From: an uncultured Algibacter sp. | GTDB taxonomy: Bacteria > Bacteroidota > Bacteroidia > Flavobacteriales > Flavobacteriaceae | Direction: 5' to 3' | DNA length: 64,000 nucleotides | Assembly: GCF_947490405.1 (NCBI RefSeq) | Contig: NZ_CANLGU010000002.1 | Span: 248,001 to 312,000, forward strand | Part shown: positions 34,972 through 44,484 of the stretch, in pieces | Numbering within the stretch: position 1 is the first letter of the stretch | Layout: each line of letters starts with the position of its first letter | Notes under the pieces: generated by a model | Databases searched by the model: none | What the model was told of the DNA's origin: nothing | What the model saw: only the letters and a program-made list of their open reading frames with translations | Program-made: the position numbers and the translations under genes

Positions 34972-35838
34972 ATGAAAATTTTAGTAGCTATTACACTAGT
35001 TCTTACTTCGCTTTTTTCTTTCTCTCAAGAAGAAAACAAAGCACAATTATTAGCTGCAAGAAAAGCTAATAACTTTGTATACGAAGGCAATGAGTTAGTT
35101 AAAGATGAGGATTTTGTATCTGCAGAAATGGAATACAGAAAAGCTATTTCAGAACAATCAACTACAGTTGCCGGAGCATATAATCTAGGAACAACTTATT
35201 TTAAAAGTGGCCATTTAGACGAATCGCTTTATCGTCTTGAACAAGCAACAGAAACGGCCAGTTCAAAAGCAGAAAAGCATAAAGCATTTCATAATATTGG
35301 AAATATTTTAATGCAAAATAAAAAATGTAAAGAAGCTGTTGAAGTTTATAAAAATGCATTAAGAAATAATCCTGCTGATGATGAAACGCGGTATAATTTA
35401 GCGGTAGCCAAAGCATGTGCAAAGCAACAAGAAAAGGAGGACGATAAAAATAAAGACGATAAAAACGACGACCAAGAAAAACAAGACGAGAACAAAGAGA
35501 ACCAAGACAATAAAGAAAACAATAAAGACGAAAATAAAGAGGGCGAAGACAAAGAGGATAAAAAAGATAATCAGGACGAAGGCGATCAAGATAAAAAGGA
35601 TGGCGAGGATAAAGAAGATGAAGAAGGAAAACCTAAAGATGAAGAAAAGGACAAAGGAAAAGGTGATGAAGACAAGAAAAAAGAGCAAGAAAAACCTAAG
35701 CCTCAACCTGGTCAATTGTCTCCTCAGCAAATAAAAAATTTGTTAGAAGCTATGAATAATCAAGAGCAAAAAGTTCAAGAAAAAATGAATGCTGAAAAAC
35801 AAAAAGGCGTAAAAGTAAAAACTGAAAAAGATTGGTAA
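34972..35838 (+). CDS. batC: BatC, TPR protein with long charged low-complexity tail
   Basis: 288 residues. Signal peptide (MKILVAITLVLTSLFSFSQ), about three TPR repeats (residues 30-135; AGAYNLGTTYFKSGHL and RYNLAVAKACAKQ), then some 95 residues of Lys/Asp/Glu/Asn only (nt 35430-35700), and a final helical piece (SPQQIKNLLEAMNNQEQK). The acidic-basic run is typical of BatC in flavobacteria. Periplasmic scaffold for the Bat complex. Confidence 0.92.
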   Translation: MKILVAITLVLTSLFSFSQEENKAQLLAARKANNFVYEGNELVKDEDFVSAEMEYRKAISEQSTTVAGAYNLGTTYFKSGHLDESLYRLEQATETASSKAEKHKAFHNIGNILMQNKKCKEAVEVYKNALRNNPADDETRYNLAVAKACAKQQEKEDDKNKDDKNDDQEKQDENKENQDNKENNKDENKEGEDKEDKKDNQDEGDQDKKDGEDKEDEEGKPKDEEKDKGKGDEDKKKEQEKPKPQPGQLSPQQIKNLLEAMNNQEQKVQEKMNAEKQKGVKVKTEKDW

Positions 35839-35872
35839 TTTGAAGATTGAATTTAGAAGACGAACCTAAAAC

Positions 35873-37648
35873 ATGTATTTAAAAAAACACATATCCATTA
35901 TATTATTCTTACTTGTAACAAGTTTTGCTTCAGGACAAGTAAAGTTTGATGCTAGAGTGAGCAAAAATAAGCTTGGGGTAAATGAACGTTTGCGTGTTGA
36001 TTTTGTCATGAATCAAGATGGAGATAATTTTAACCCGCCTAGTTTTGCTGGATTTACTGTAGTTGGCGGACCAAATCAATCAGTAAGTAATTCGTGGATA
36101 AATGGTAAACGTTCTTTTAAAAAAACCTACACGTATTTTTTAGCACCAAAAAAACGAGGGAATTTTACAATTTCTCAAGCTACAATTAACATTGATGGAG
36201 AAACTTATAAAACAACACCCGTAAAAATACAAGTTACTGCTGCAGTTGATATCCCTAAAGATCCTAATGATCCAAATTATCTTGCATCTCAGAAAATCCA
36301 TTTGGTAGCTGAGGTTTCAAAAACGAACCCATACCTTAATGAAGCTATAACAGTAGTATATAAATTATATGTTTCACCATCAATTGCGGTAGATAATTGG
36401 AACGAAATTGATACACCTAGATATAATGATTTTTGGAGTCAGAATATAAACACACAGGGTCAAAAAGTTCAAAATGGAACTTTTAGAGGAGAAGATTATC
36501 GTTATTTAGTACTAAGAAAAACGGTATTATATCCTCAAAAAACAGGCAAGCTAAATATAGAACCATTAACCTTAGATATATCTATGCGGGTACCTTCCAA
36601 GAGGCGCGATATTTTTGGAAGTTTATTAATGACTAGAGTTAATAAAACGGTTTCTGCTGGAAATAAAACAATTAATGTAAAGGCTTTACCAGAGATAGGA
36701 AAACCTATCGATTTTACAGGAGCCGTGGGAAGTTTTTCACTTGATGTTTCATCTTCAAAAACTGAACTTGATGCTAATGAATCCCTTCAGTTAAAAGTTA
36801 GAGTGAAAGGTGATGGAAATTTAAAACTTTTTAAATTGCCTAAAATATCATTACCAAGTTCTTTGGAAGTTTATGAGCCGGAGCATAAAGAAAATGTGAG
36901 AACTAATTTGTCAGGTATGCGAGGTGATATTTCTGATACTTACACTGTTGTTCCTCAGTTTAAAGGAAAATATCCTATCCCGAGTATTTCGTTTTCTTAT
37001 TTTGACTTAAAAACAGAAAGTTATAAAAGACTGTCTTCTAATGAAATTGTAATAAATGTTTTAAATGGGCCTTCAAATAATTCAGCGTCAACAGAAAATA
37101 ATTCAGATTCTAATCCAAATAAGCAAGCTGTAGTTTTAAATAGCGATCAATTTGCGTTTATTAAAACAAAAACAAATTTTTCAGCATTAGAACCAAACTA
37201 TTTTTTTAAAACTAGATTGTTTTGGAGTCTTTTACTATTACCTTTTTTAGCGATTCCATTGGCTATTTTTATTCGTAATAAAAAAGCAACACGAGATGCA
37301 GATGTTTATGGTAACAAAATTAGAAAAGCAAATAAGTTAGCCCGAAAGTATCTGGGAAATGCTAAAAAGTCCTTAGGAAAAAAAGAAACGTTTTACATAG
37401 CTCTAGAAAAAGCATTGCACAATTATTTAAAAGCTAAGTTACATATTGAAACGAGCGATTTAAGTAAGGATAAAATTAATACACTACTCATTGAAAAAGG
37501 TGTTGAGGGTAATGTAATTAAGGATTTTGAAAGTATTTTAGAAAGTTGTGAATTAGCTCGTTATACACCTATTGATATAGTAACGATGCAAGAAGATTAT
37601 GAAAAAGCCGCAAAAACAATTTCTTTAATTGATAAACAAGCACGTTAA
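35873..37648 (+). CDS. batD: BatD (oxygen tolerance domain protein)
   Basis: 591 residues. Signal peptide ending in FASGQ, N-terminal beta-sandwich domains (ARVSKNKLGVNERLRVDF, FTVVGGPNQSVS, TYTYFLAPKKRG), a membrane helix at about 445-462 (LFWSLLLLPFLAIPLAIFI) and a cytoplasmic helical tail. Standard length for BatD. Follows batC after 34 bases. Confidence 0.93.
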   Translation: MYLKKHISIILFLLVTSFASGQVKFDARVSKNKLGVNERLRVDFVMNQDGDNFNPPSFAGFTVVGGPNQSVSNSWINGKRSFKKTYTYFLAPKKRGNFTISQATINIDGETYKTTPVKIQVTAAVDIPKDPNDPNYLASQKIHLVAEVSKTNPYLNEAITVVYKLYVSPSIAVDNWNEIDTPRYNDFWSQNINTQGQKVQNGTFRGEDYRYLVLRKTVLYPQKTGKLNIEPLTLDISMRVPSKRRDIFGSLLMTRVNKTVSAGNKTINVKALPEIGKPIDFTGAVGSFSLDVSSSKTELDANESLQLKVRVKGDGNLKLFKLPKISLPSSLEVYEPEHKENVRTNLSGMRGDISDTYTVVPQFKGKYPIPSISFSYFDLKTESYKRLSSNEIVINVLNGPSNNSASTENNSDSNPNKQAVVLNSDQFAFIKTKTNFSALEPNYFFKTRLFWSLLLLPFLAIPLAIFIRNKKATRDADVYGNKIRKANKLARKYLGNAKKSLGKKETFYIALEKALHNYLKAKLHIETSDLSKDKINTLLIEKGVEGNVIKDFESILESCELARYTPIDIVTMQEDYEKAAKTISLIDKQAR

Positions 37649-37649
37649 A

Positions 37650-38414
37650 ATGAAATGGAGATTTTACATACTATCGTTGTTTTTTAGTTTAGGGCTTTTT
37701 GCACAAAACGAAGCGTTGTTTGAAAAGGCAAATAGCTTATATAATGATGGTAAATATGCTGAAGCTATTGATAGTTATCAAACTATCCTTGATTCTGGTA
37801 AGCATTCTGCTAATTTATATTTTAATATGGCTAACGCGCACTACAAACTCAATAATATTGCGCCAAGTATTTATTATTATGAAAAAGCTTTGTTACTCAA
37901 CCCTAATGATTCTGAAATAAAAAACAACATCGCTTTTGCCAGAAACATGACTATTGATGCTATAGATGTTGTACCAGATGCTGGATTCTCTAAATTGTTG
38001 AGTGATACAACTCATAAATTTTCTTTTGATACTTGGGCAAAAACAGCCGTAACATTTGTTTTTTGTTTTGTAGTGTTATTTCTGGTGTACTATTTTGCGT
38101 ATTCTACTTTTAGCAAGCGTTTAAGTTTTATAGTTAGTATTACATCTTTAGTAGTTGCCTTTATTGCACTTTTGTTTGCTTTTCATAAGTTCAACTTAGA
38201 TAAAAAAGATAATCCTGCTATTATTTTCGCCCAAGAGAGTAAGGTGAGAAGTAATCCTAACAATAGAAGTGAAGAGTCTTTTAGATTGCACGAAGGCACA
38301 AAAGTTCAAGTTATTGAAACTTATAACGATTGGAAAAAAATTGAGCTTTCTGATGGAAAGGTAGGTTGGATTTCTTCTGTAGACATAAAAATGTTAAAAG
38401 AGTTTAAAAGCTAA
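37650..38414 (+). CDS. batE: BatE, TPR and SH3-like protein
   Basis: 254 residues from the ATG at 37650, one base after the batD stop; an ATG 21 bases upstream would place MINKHVK inside batD. Signal peptide (MKWRFYILSLFFSLGLFAQ), two or three TPR repeats (SLYNDGKYAEAIDSYQ, LYFNMANAHYKLNN), two membrane helices and a C-terminal SH3-like domain (KVRSNPNNRSEESFRLHEG, KVGWISS). Last recognisable Bat gene. Confidence 0.92.
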   Translation: MKWRFYILSLFFSLGLFAQNEALFEKANSLYNDGKYAEAIDSYQTILDSGKHSANLYFNMANAHYKLNNIAPSIYYYEKALLLNPNDSEIKNNIAFARNMTIDAIDVVPDAGFSKLLSDTTHKFSFDTWAKTAVTFVFCFVVLFLVYYFAYSTFSKRLSFIVSITSLVVAFIALLFAFHKFNLDKKDNPAIIFAQESKVRSNPNNRSEESFRLHEGTKVQVIETYNDWKKIELSDGKVGWISSVDIKMLKEFKS

Positions 38415-38461
38415 AAAAAATATGTTTATATTTATTTCTTACTTTCTAAGAAAAAACAGGA

Positions 38462-38773
38462 ATGTTTAAAAACGTATTAGCTTTAATATTATCATCAATC
38501 TTTATATTAGTTGTAGTAATGCCTACAGTTATTATTGCATTAGATGATTCTGTTGATGTTTCAATATTTTATAATAATTCTGAAGAAGAAAAGGATAATA
38601 CCCAAGAGAAAAATATAGATAAAGAATTTATATTCACTTTGGTGAATACTTCACTAAAAATAAATGGAAAAGATCTTGAGGAATTAAGCTTACATTACTA
38701 CTCTAGAACATACAATAAACCTCATATAGAACTTTCTTTTCCGCCACCAAAAATAGTTTTTACAATTATTTAA
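38462..38773 (+). CDS. Small hypothetical membrane or secreted protein
   Basis: 103 residues. One hydrophobic N-terminal segment (LALILSSIFILVVVMPTVII) acting as signal or anchor, then a charged linker and a Tyr/Pro-rich end (FPPPKIVFTII). I do not recognise a family. It follows batE after 47 bases and precedes the SulP gene by 66 bases, in the same direction. Confidence 0.65.
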   Translation: MFKNVLALILSSIFILVVVMPTVIIALDDSVDVSIFYNNSEEEKDNTQEKNIDKEFIFTLVNTSLKINGKDLEELSLHYYSRTYNKPHIELSFPPPKIVFTII

Positions 38774-38839
38774 TAAACTCAAACTTTTTTATCAATAAAA
38801 TCAATAGTGTTTTAGCTATGGTTTTAAATTTATTGTTTT

Positions 38840-40444
38840 ATGTTCAAGTATTTAAAAAATGATCTTCCAGCAAGTATTGTTGTATTTTTTGTAGCGTTAC
38901 CATTATGTTTGGGAATTGCTCTAGCAAGTGGGGCGCCTTTATTTTCAGGTCTTATTGCAGGTATTATAGGCGGAATTGTTGTAGGTGGTTTAAGTGGATC
39001 AAAAATTGGCGTTAGTGGACCTGCCGCAGGGTTAGCTGCTATTGTTCTTGTTGCAATTACAGCTTTAGATGGCTATGAAAACTTTTTGGTAGCCGTAGTT
39101 TTAGGTGGAATTATCCAATTAATATTTGGCTTTTTAAGAGCTGGTATAATTGGTTATTACTTTCCGTCATCCGTAATTAAAGGAATGCTAACAGGTATTG
39201 GAATCATTATCATTTTAAAACAAATACCTCACTTTTTTGGTATGGATAAAGACCCACAAGGGGATTTTGCATTTCTTCAAGTGGATGGTGAAAACACTTT
39301 AACTGAACTTTTAAAAGCTATCAATGCATTAATAAGTGGCAATGTAAGTGTTGGTGCTACAACTGTTGCCATAATTGCTATGGCAATTCTCATTTTGTGG
39401 TCTAATGTTTTATCTAGTAAAGGTAAATTCTTCCAATTAGTACAAGGCCCTTTAGTGGCGGTAGCTGTTGGTATTTTATTTTATGTGTTTACTAAAGATA
39501 CTTCATTCAACATTACTGGAGACCATTTAGTATCGGTTCCTGTTCCAGAAGATTTTAATGGTTTTTTAGGACAGTTTAGGTTTCCAAACTTTGCTGCAAT
39601 TGGTAGAACAGATGTTTGGATAACTGGGTTTACAATAGCACTAGTAGCATCACTAGAAACATTGCTTTGTGTTGAAGCTACAGATAAGTTAGATCCACAC
39701 AAAAACGTAACGCCAACAAACAGAGAATTATTGGCTCAGGGAACAGGAAACATCTTATCGGGTTTGATTGGAGGACTGCCAATAACTCAGGTAATTGTTA
39801 GAAGCTCGGCGAATATACAATCTGGAGGAAGAACAAAAATGTCTGCCATTATACACGGCTTTTTGTTACTAATTTCTGTTATTGTTATCCCTAAATTATT
39901 AAATATGATACCGCTTTCTGTTTTAGCAGCAGTACTATTTATAGTAGGTTTTAAACTTGCTAAACCGTCAACATTTAAAAAGATGTTTAGCTTAGGATGG
40001 AAACAGTGGGTGCCATTTATAGTTACTATAATTGGGATAGTTCTTGTAGACTTACTATGGGGTATTGGCTTAGGACTAGCAGTTGGTATTTTTGTTGTTT
40101 TACTAAAAAGCTTCCAAAACTCTCATTTTTTGCATAAAGAAGGTGAAGATGTCGATGATGGAAAAATAAAGATGACCCTAGCTGAAGAAGTAACGTTCTT
40201 CAACAAAGGAGCCATTCTAAAGGAATTAGATAACATTCCTTCAGATTCATATCTAGAAATAGATTTAATAAATACCAGATATTTAGACTATGATATTATT
40301 GAAATTTTAGAAGATTTTGCTTTAAAAGCTAAAGAAAGAAATATTGATATTAAATTAATTTCTAAACGAGGCGTTATTGAAAACCCAAAAAGTTTTATAG
40401 AGTTTTTTGACCTTAGACCAAAATCGAAAATGAGTTTAAATTAA
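38840..40444 (+). CDS. SulP-family anion (probably bicarbonate) transporter with STAS domain
   Basis: 534 residues. About 12 membrane segments with the SulP signatures FFVALPLCLGIALASGAP, SGPAAGLAAIV and ETLLCVEATDKLDP, and a C-terminal cytoplasmic STAS domain (YLEIDLINTRYLDYDIIEIL). SulP proteins move sulfate or bicarbonate. Location next to a carbonic anhydrase gene, with an SbtA gene and LysR regulator nearby, points to bicarbonate. The 245 bases after it hold no supported gene. Confidence 0.9.
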   Translation: MFKYLKNDLPASIVVFFVALPLCLGIALASGAPLFSGLIAGIIGGIVVGGLSGSKIGVSGPAAGLAAIVLVAITALDGYENFLVAVVLGGIIQLIFGFLRAGIIGYYFPSSVIKGMLTGIGIIIILKQIPHFFGMDKDPQGDFAFLQVDGENTLTELLKAINALISGNVSVGATTVAIIAMAILILWSNVLSSKGKFFQLVQGPLVAVAVGILFYVFTKDTSFNITGDHLVSVPVPEDFNGFLGQFRFPNFAAIGRTDVWITGFTIALVASLETLLCVEATDKLDPHKNVTPTNRELLAQGTGNILSGLIGGLPITQVIVRSSANIQSGGRTKMSAIIHGFLLLISVIVIPKLLNMIPLSVLAAVLFIVGFKLAKPSTFKKMFSLGWKQWVPFIVTIIGIVLVDLLWGIGLGLAVGIFVVLLKSFQNSHFLHKEGEDVDDGKIKMTLAEEVTFFNKGAILKELDNIPSDSYLEIDLINTRYLDYDIIEILEDFALKAKERNIDIKLISKRGVIENPKSFIEFFDLRPKSKMSLN

Positions 40445-40689
40445 CTTAGAAAACAAATTTAATTTAGTTGATATTATAAATGAAAAATATTTTTTCTAAT
40501 ATTAAGAGAGTTGCTTCTGGTGGTACCATGACTTTCACTAGTAAAGATTGCTTAAGATGGAAGGCTTGATTTGTTATCTGACTAAAGAATAATTATATAC
40601 TCTTGTTGGTTTACAAGAACAAATTTTTGATAACTTTAATGCATGTATGGCATGTATAAAAAGCATATTAATTAACTTAAAATTTAAAG

Positions 40690-41331
40690 ATGAAAAATAC
40701 ATATTACAATCAATTATTAGCAAATAATAAGGAGTGGGTAAAGGATATGACCAAAAAAGACAAAAATTATTTTGAAGATTTGTCTAAAGGTCAAAAACCA
40801 CCCGTATTATGGATAGGCTGTGCAGATAGTAGAGTGCCAGCTAATGAGATTACTGGTACGCATCCAGGGGAGTTATTTGTACACAGAAACATAGCAAACA
40901 TGGTAGTACATACAGATATGAATATGCTAAGTGTATTAGACTATGCAGTAAATCATTTAGGCGTTAAACATGTTATTGTGTGCGGACACTATGGTTGTGG
41001 TGGAGTTGGCGCAGCAATGCAAAATAAATCTCTTGGGTTGATTAACAAATGGGTAAGAAATATTAAAGAGGTATATAAAGACAATAAAACAGAGCTTAAA
41101 AAAATAGACGATGATAAAGAGCGTTTTGATAGACTTGTAGAGTTAAATGTAAAGGCTCAAGTTTATGATTTAGCTAAAACATCTATAGTACAGCAAGCAT
41201 GGAAAGATGATAGAGGCTTAGAGGTACATGGTTGGGTTTATGACTTAAAAGATGGCATTATTCACGATTTAAAAGTATCAATGGATAGTGCACAACATTT
41301 AGATGATATTTTTACTTTAGATTTAGATTAA
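40690..41331 (+). CDS. can: Beta-class carbonic anhydrase
   Basis: 213 residues. Zinc ligands Cys44, His100 and Cys103, with the Asp46-Arg48 dyad in CADSRVP, and GHYGCGG around residue 102, all typical of beta carbonic anhydrase. It interconverts CO2 and bicarbonate in the cytoplasm and would keep bicarbonate brought in by SulP or SbtA usable. A GCATGTATGGCATGTAT direct repeat lies about 40 bases upstream of the start. Confidence 0.95.
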   Translation: MKNTYYNQLLANNKEWVKDMTKKDKNYFEDLSKGQKPPVLWIGCADSRVPANEITGTHPGELFVHRNIANMVVHTDMNMLSVLDYAVNHLGVKHVIVCGHYGCGGVGAAMQNKSLGLINKWVRNIKEVYKDNKTELKKIDDDKERFDRLVELNVKAQVYDLAKTSIVQQAWKDDRGLEVHGWVYDLKDGIIHDLKVSMDSAQHLDDIFTLDLD

Positions 41332-41384
41332 GAGCTTGCAAAAATTACTTTATAAGAATATAGAGTTGAATTTTATTTGGTATT

Positions 41385-41469
41385 GCGTTAGGGATTGAAA
41401 CGGCATCCTTTTTTGCTTTTTCTGCAAAAAAGATATAGTGAAAAGCCCGACCCTTTGGGTAACGCCCAA
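41385..41469 (-). repeat. Dispersed hairpin element, copy 3 of 5
   Basis: Read on the minus strand it starts TTGGGCGTTACCC, has a GGGTCGGGCTTTTCAC arm, a perfect CTTTTTTGC/GCAAAAAAG tip stem and a TCAATCCCTAACGC end. It lies between the carbonic anhydrase stop and the SbtA terminator. Confidence 0.9.
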
Positions 41470-41495
41470 AACAAAAATTTTATTACATATTAATT

Positions 41496-41534
41496 AAAAA
41501 GCCATCAAAATATAAAACTTTTGATGGCTTTTTT
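41496..41534. terminator. Bidirectional terminator between the carbonic anhydrase and SbtA genes
   Basis: AAAAAGCCATCAAAA pairs with TTTTGATGGCTTTTT around a TATAAAAC loop; A-run on one side and T-run on the other serve both converging transcripts. Confidence 0.92.
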
Positions 41535-41555
41535 GATTCAATTTTCTTTTTCAAT

Positions 41556-42524
41556 TTATGTCATTTGTATAAAGGCATAATAAATGGGTAAACCTAAAGT
41601 AATATTAAAAGGGAAGGTAATACCTAAAGCCATGGGGATGTAAATACCTGCATCGGCTCTAGGTTCTGCGAGTTTCATGGTAGCGGGAACTGCAATGTAA
41701 GAAGCTCCTGCACCTAGTATGGCAAATAGTAACCTGTTACCATCGCTTTCAGTTATAAAGCCACTTAAGTAAGCTACAATTAAACCATTAATTAAAGGTA
41801 TAATAATCCCGAAGGCGAATAGAAACAAACCATATTGTTTAAATCCTTTAATACGTTTTGCGGTTACCATACCCATTTCTAATAAGAATAATGATAAAAA
41901 GCCTTTAAAAATATCTGTTGTAAAAGGCTCGATACCTCTTGCCTGAGTAGCATCTGCAACTAACCCAATAACTAAACTACCTATAAGCATTAATATACTT
42001 CCGCCGGTGAGTGAATGTTTTATTAAAGCGCCTATTGATTTCTTTTCACTAGATTTTTTATTTGCATCATATAGCATAATTAAAATTACACCAACAATAA
42101 TAGCTGGAGATTCCATAATAGCCATAATTGCTACCATGTGGCCACCAAAGCTAATACCTTGATTTTCTAAAAAGGAGACTGCAGTTACAAAGGTTACTGC
42201 ACTTACCGAACCGTATGCAGCAGCTATGGCTCCTGCGTTTGGTACACCAACTTTTTTCTTTAGAGCAAAGAAGGTATAAATGGGTACAATACTAGAAAGT
42301 AACACAGCAAAAATGATTGAGTATAAAATTTCTGAGCTAAATTCACTGTGGGATAGTTCTTGTCCGCCTTTAAATCCAATGGCAAAAAGCAAATAAAGTG
42401 AAATAAATTTAGAGGAGTTTTCAGGAATTTTCAAATCACTTTTTAAGCATGTTGCAATAATACCAAGTAAGAAAAACAAAAGTACGGGGTTAGTTAAATT
42501 GCTAATAAGTACATCAATATTCAT
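41556..42524 (-). CDS. sbtA: Sodium-dependent bicarbonate permease (SbtA family)
   Basis: About 322 residues from the ATG at 42524 (MNIDVLISNLTNPVLLFF). An upstream ATG at 42548 would place the start inside the -7 promoter box (42546-42553), so it is rejected. Around ten membrane segments in two inverted halves, with FAIGFKGGQELSH, AYGSVSAVTFVTA, IMAIMESPAIIVG and AGASYIAVPATMKLAEPRA, typical of SbtA. It imports bicarbonate with Na+. No adjacent GlnB-like SbtB gene is present. Divergent from a LysR-type regulator. Confidence 0.92.
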   Translation of the reverse strand: MNIDVLISNLTNPVLLFFLLGIIATCLKSDLKIPENSSKFISLYLLFAIGFKGGQELSHSEFSSEILYSIIFAVLLSSIVPIYTFFALKKKVGVPNAGAIAAAYGSVSAVTFVTAVSFLENQGISFGGHMVAIMAIMESPAIIVGVILIMLYDANKKSSEKKSIGALIKHSLTGGSILMLIGSLVIGLVADATQARGIEPFTTDIFKGFLSLFLLEMGMVTAKRIKGFKQYGLFLFAFGIIIPLINGLIVAYLSGFITESDGNRLLFAILGAGASYIAVPATMKLAEPRADAGIYIPMALGITFPFNITLGLPIYYAFIQMT

Positions 42525-42545
42525 AAGGTTAGTTTTAAATCTGGG

Positions 42546-42587
42546 CAAATTTACACTAGCATATCCATATATTTTTATTTAAATTTG
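42546..42587. promoter_or_regulatory. Divergent promoters of sbtA and the LysR regulator
   Basis: Two copies of the -7 box TAAATTTG: one on the minus strand (42553-42546) for sbtA and one on the plus strand (42580-42587) for the regulator. The boxes are 26 bases apart, so one bound regulator could control both. Confidence 0.6.
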
Positions 42588-42611
42588 TTATTCAAAGCAT
42601 AAGCATTATTT

Positions 42612-43538
42612 ATGAATTTTACATTACACCAACTAAGAGTTTTTACTGTTATTGTTCAAAATAAGAGTATTACTAAAGCCGCAGAGGAGTTGAACATGAC
42701 CCAACCAGCTGCATCTATACAACTTAAAAATTTTCAAGATCAGTTTGATATCCCACTTACAGAAGTGTTAGGCAGGCAACTATATGTTACCAATTTTGGG
42801 ATGGAAATTTATGAAATAGCAGAATCTATTTTAAATCAAGTAGGCACCATAGAATATAGGACTGAGGCTTTTAAAGGCTTGTTATCTGGTAAGCTAAGAA
42901 TATCAGTAGTTTCAACAGGAAACTATGTGATGCCTTATTTTTTGAGAGGTTTTTTAAAACAGCATCCGCAGATTGATTTGGTTTTAGACGTATCAAACAA
43001 AACGAATGTGATTAAAGATTTGGAGCAAAACGAGGTTGATTTTTCATTAGTAACAGTTAGTCCCCAGCATTTAGAGCTTGAGGAAGAGCCTTTAATGATT
43101 AACAAGCTACACCTTGTAGCTGCATCAAGCCATGATCTAGATATTAAAAAGGTTGAAGACAAATCTATATTTAGTAGAATTCCTTTAATATATAGGGAGG
43201 AAGGTTCAGGTACACGTTTTACCATGCAACAGTTTTTTGCAGAAGAAGCCATTAAACCAAAAATAAAGTTAGAATTAACTACTAATGAAGCCATAATACA
43301 AGCAGTGGTTGCAGATATTGGAATGTCTATCGTATCGTTATTAAGTATTAAGAATGAGCTTTTACAAAATGAACTCAAAATTATTCCAGTAAAAGATTTA
43401 CCATTAAAATCTACATGGAAACTTATTTGGCTTAAAAAGAAAAATTTATCACCAGTAGCTTTGGCATTTTTAGATTATGTAAGGCAAGAAAAAGATAATG
43501 TATATAAAGAATTCTTTGAATGGATGGAAGCTTATTAA
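42612..43538 (+). CDS. LysR-family transcriptional regulator (probably of sbtA)
   Basis: 308 residues. N-terminal winged helix-turn-helix (FTVIVQNKSITKAAEELNMTQPAASIQLK) and an effector-binding domain (LRISVVSTGNYVMPYFLRGF). The similarity in layout to CbbR/CmpR-type regulators of inorganic carbon genes and its divergent position suggest that it controls sbtA. The effector is not known. Its stop overlaps the stop of cvpA on the other strand by 4 bases. Confidence 0.92.
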   Translation: MNFTLHQLRVFTVIVQNKSITKAAEELNMTQPAASIQLKNFQDQFDIPLTEVLGRQLYVTNFGMEIYEIAESILNQVGTIEYRTEAFKGLLSGKLRISVVSTGNYVMPYFLRGFLKQHPQIDLVLDVSNKTNVIKDLEQNEVDFSLVTVSPQHLELEEEPLMINKLHLVAASSHDLDIKKVEDKSIFSRIPLIYREEGSGTRFTMQQFFAEEAIKPKIKLELTTNEAIIQAVVADIGMSIVSLLSIKNELLQNELKIIPVKDLPLKSTWKLIWLKKKNLSPVALAFLDYVRQEKDNVYKEFFEWMEAY

Positions 43539-44047
43539 GCTGTAGTGTCTTCTTTAGAATCTTTTTTGGGTTGTAATAAATTCGGAAAAATCATGGGCAC
43601 TAAAGATTTTACGGGTTCGTAAAGAGCAGCGTCTTGTTTCGTGTCTTCGTCTAAAAGGGTTATTGTGTTATTAAATCTGTCAAAAATATTTAGTACAACA
43701 CTCAGAATCAAAGCAATTTTTAAAGCACCAAAAACTCCACCAGCCAATTTATTTATAATACCTAAAGCTGCAAAATCAGCTAATTTAGTTAAGGCTTTAC
43801 CTGCAAGCCCAATAGCAATAACTATAACTATAAACGTTATAGCAAAGGCAGTAATATTAATAGTTTTTTCATTCCATTCGGTTTTGGTTTGCAAAAATTC
43901 GGCAGCAAAATTACTAAAATGTATGGCGCCATAAACTCCTGCTATTAAGGCTATTAAAGATGCTACTTCAACAAAAAGCCCTTTCATAAACCCACGAACC
44001 AGTCCAAATAAAATTAATGCCCCTAAAACAATATCAATAACCCCCAT
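43535..44047 (-). CDS. cvpA: CvpA family membrane protein
   Basis: 170 residues with four membrane segments: DIVLGALILFGLVRGFMKGL, ASLIALIAGVYGAIHF, NITAFAITFIVIVIAIGLAG and GALKIALILSVVLNIFD. CvpA is an inner-membrane protein linked to colicin V export and envelope stress. It is divergent from the next gene, which is often its neighbour in flavobacteria together with pheS. Confidence 0.9.
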   Translation of the reverse strand: MGVIDIVLGALILFGLVRGFMKGLFVEVASLIALIAGVYGAIHFSNFAAEFLQTKTEWNEKTINITAFAITFIVIVIAIGLAGKALTKLADFAALGIINKLAGGVFGALKIALILSVVLNIFDRFNNTITLLDEDTKQDAALYEPVKSLVPMIFPNLLQPKKDSKEDTTA

Positions 44048-44121
44048 AATTATTAGATTTTAAACAAATATAAAATAATACTAACACTTAGGTTTATTAA
44101 CTTTGTTGCTTTGAAATTATT

Positions 44122-44478
44122 ATGGCAAGAGACGAACAATTAAAAGAACGCTGGGAACTAGTAGTAGAAAAACTATCCAATCAATTTGCCGATGGCGACC
44201 CGTTGGATCTTGATGCCATTATTTATTTAATTGGCGTACAAGAACTCGGGCAGTTAGATAGAGCCTTTAAAAAAGACCAAAAGCTAGACCTCATGCACAT
44301 TGCCATATGTAAACTCCTTGCGCCTTACGGCTACTATGAGTTAGATTTTGTAGATGAAGATGGGTGGCCACATTATAAAACCTTGGAAACCTTACCACAT
44401 CTTAAGGCAGGCGAACAAAGTGTTTTAATGAAGGAGGCTATTGTAAATTACTTTATAGAAACCGAGTATATCAATTAA
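44122..44478 (+). CDS. Conserved hypothetical cytoplasmic protein
   Basis: 118 residues, no signal or membrane segment. Highly charged, with GDPLDLDAIIYLIGVQELGQ, a DLMHIAICKLLAPYGYYEL segment and DEDGWPHYKTLE. I do not recognise a named domain; it resembles a conserved flavobacterial family found near pheS. A TAACTTTG -7 box lies at 44098-44105. The stop is followed six bases later by hairpin element copy 4. Confidence 0.8.
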   Translation: MARDEQLKERWELVVEKLSNQFADGDPLDLDAIIYLIGVQELGQLDRAFKKDQKLDLMHIAICKLLAPYGYYELDFVDEDGWPHYKTLETLPHLKAGEQSVLMKEAIVNYFIETEYIN

Positions 44479-44484
44479 AATAAT

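Noticed and set aside
35346-35734. Several long reading frames on both strands inside the BatC gene.
   Set aside because: They arise from the repetitive Lys/Asp/Glu codons of the low-complexity tail; the products are Phe/Ile/Ser- or Lys/Thr-only and lack start signals.
40480-40569. A 29-codon frame starting MKNIFSNIK in the gap between the SulP and carbonic anhydrase genes.
   Set aside because: Too short, no recognised family, and no clear promoter; the first residues look like a start of other SulP proteins but nothing else fits.
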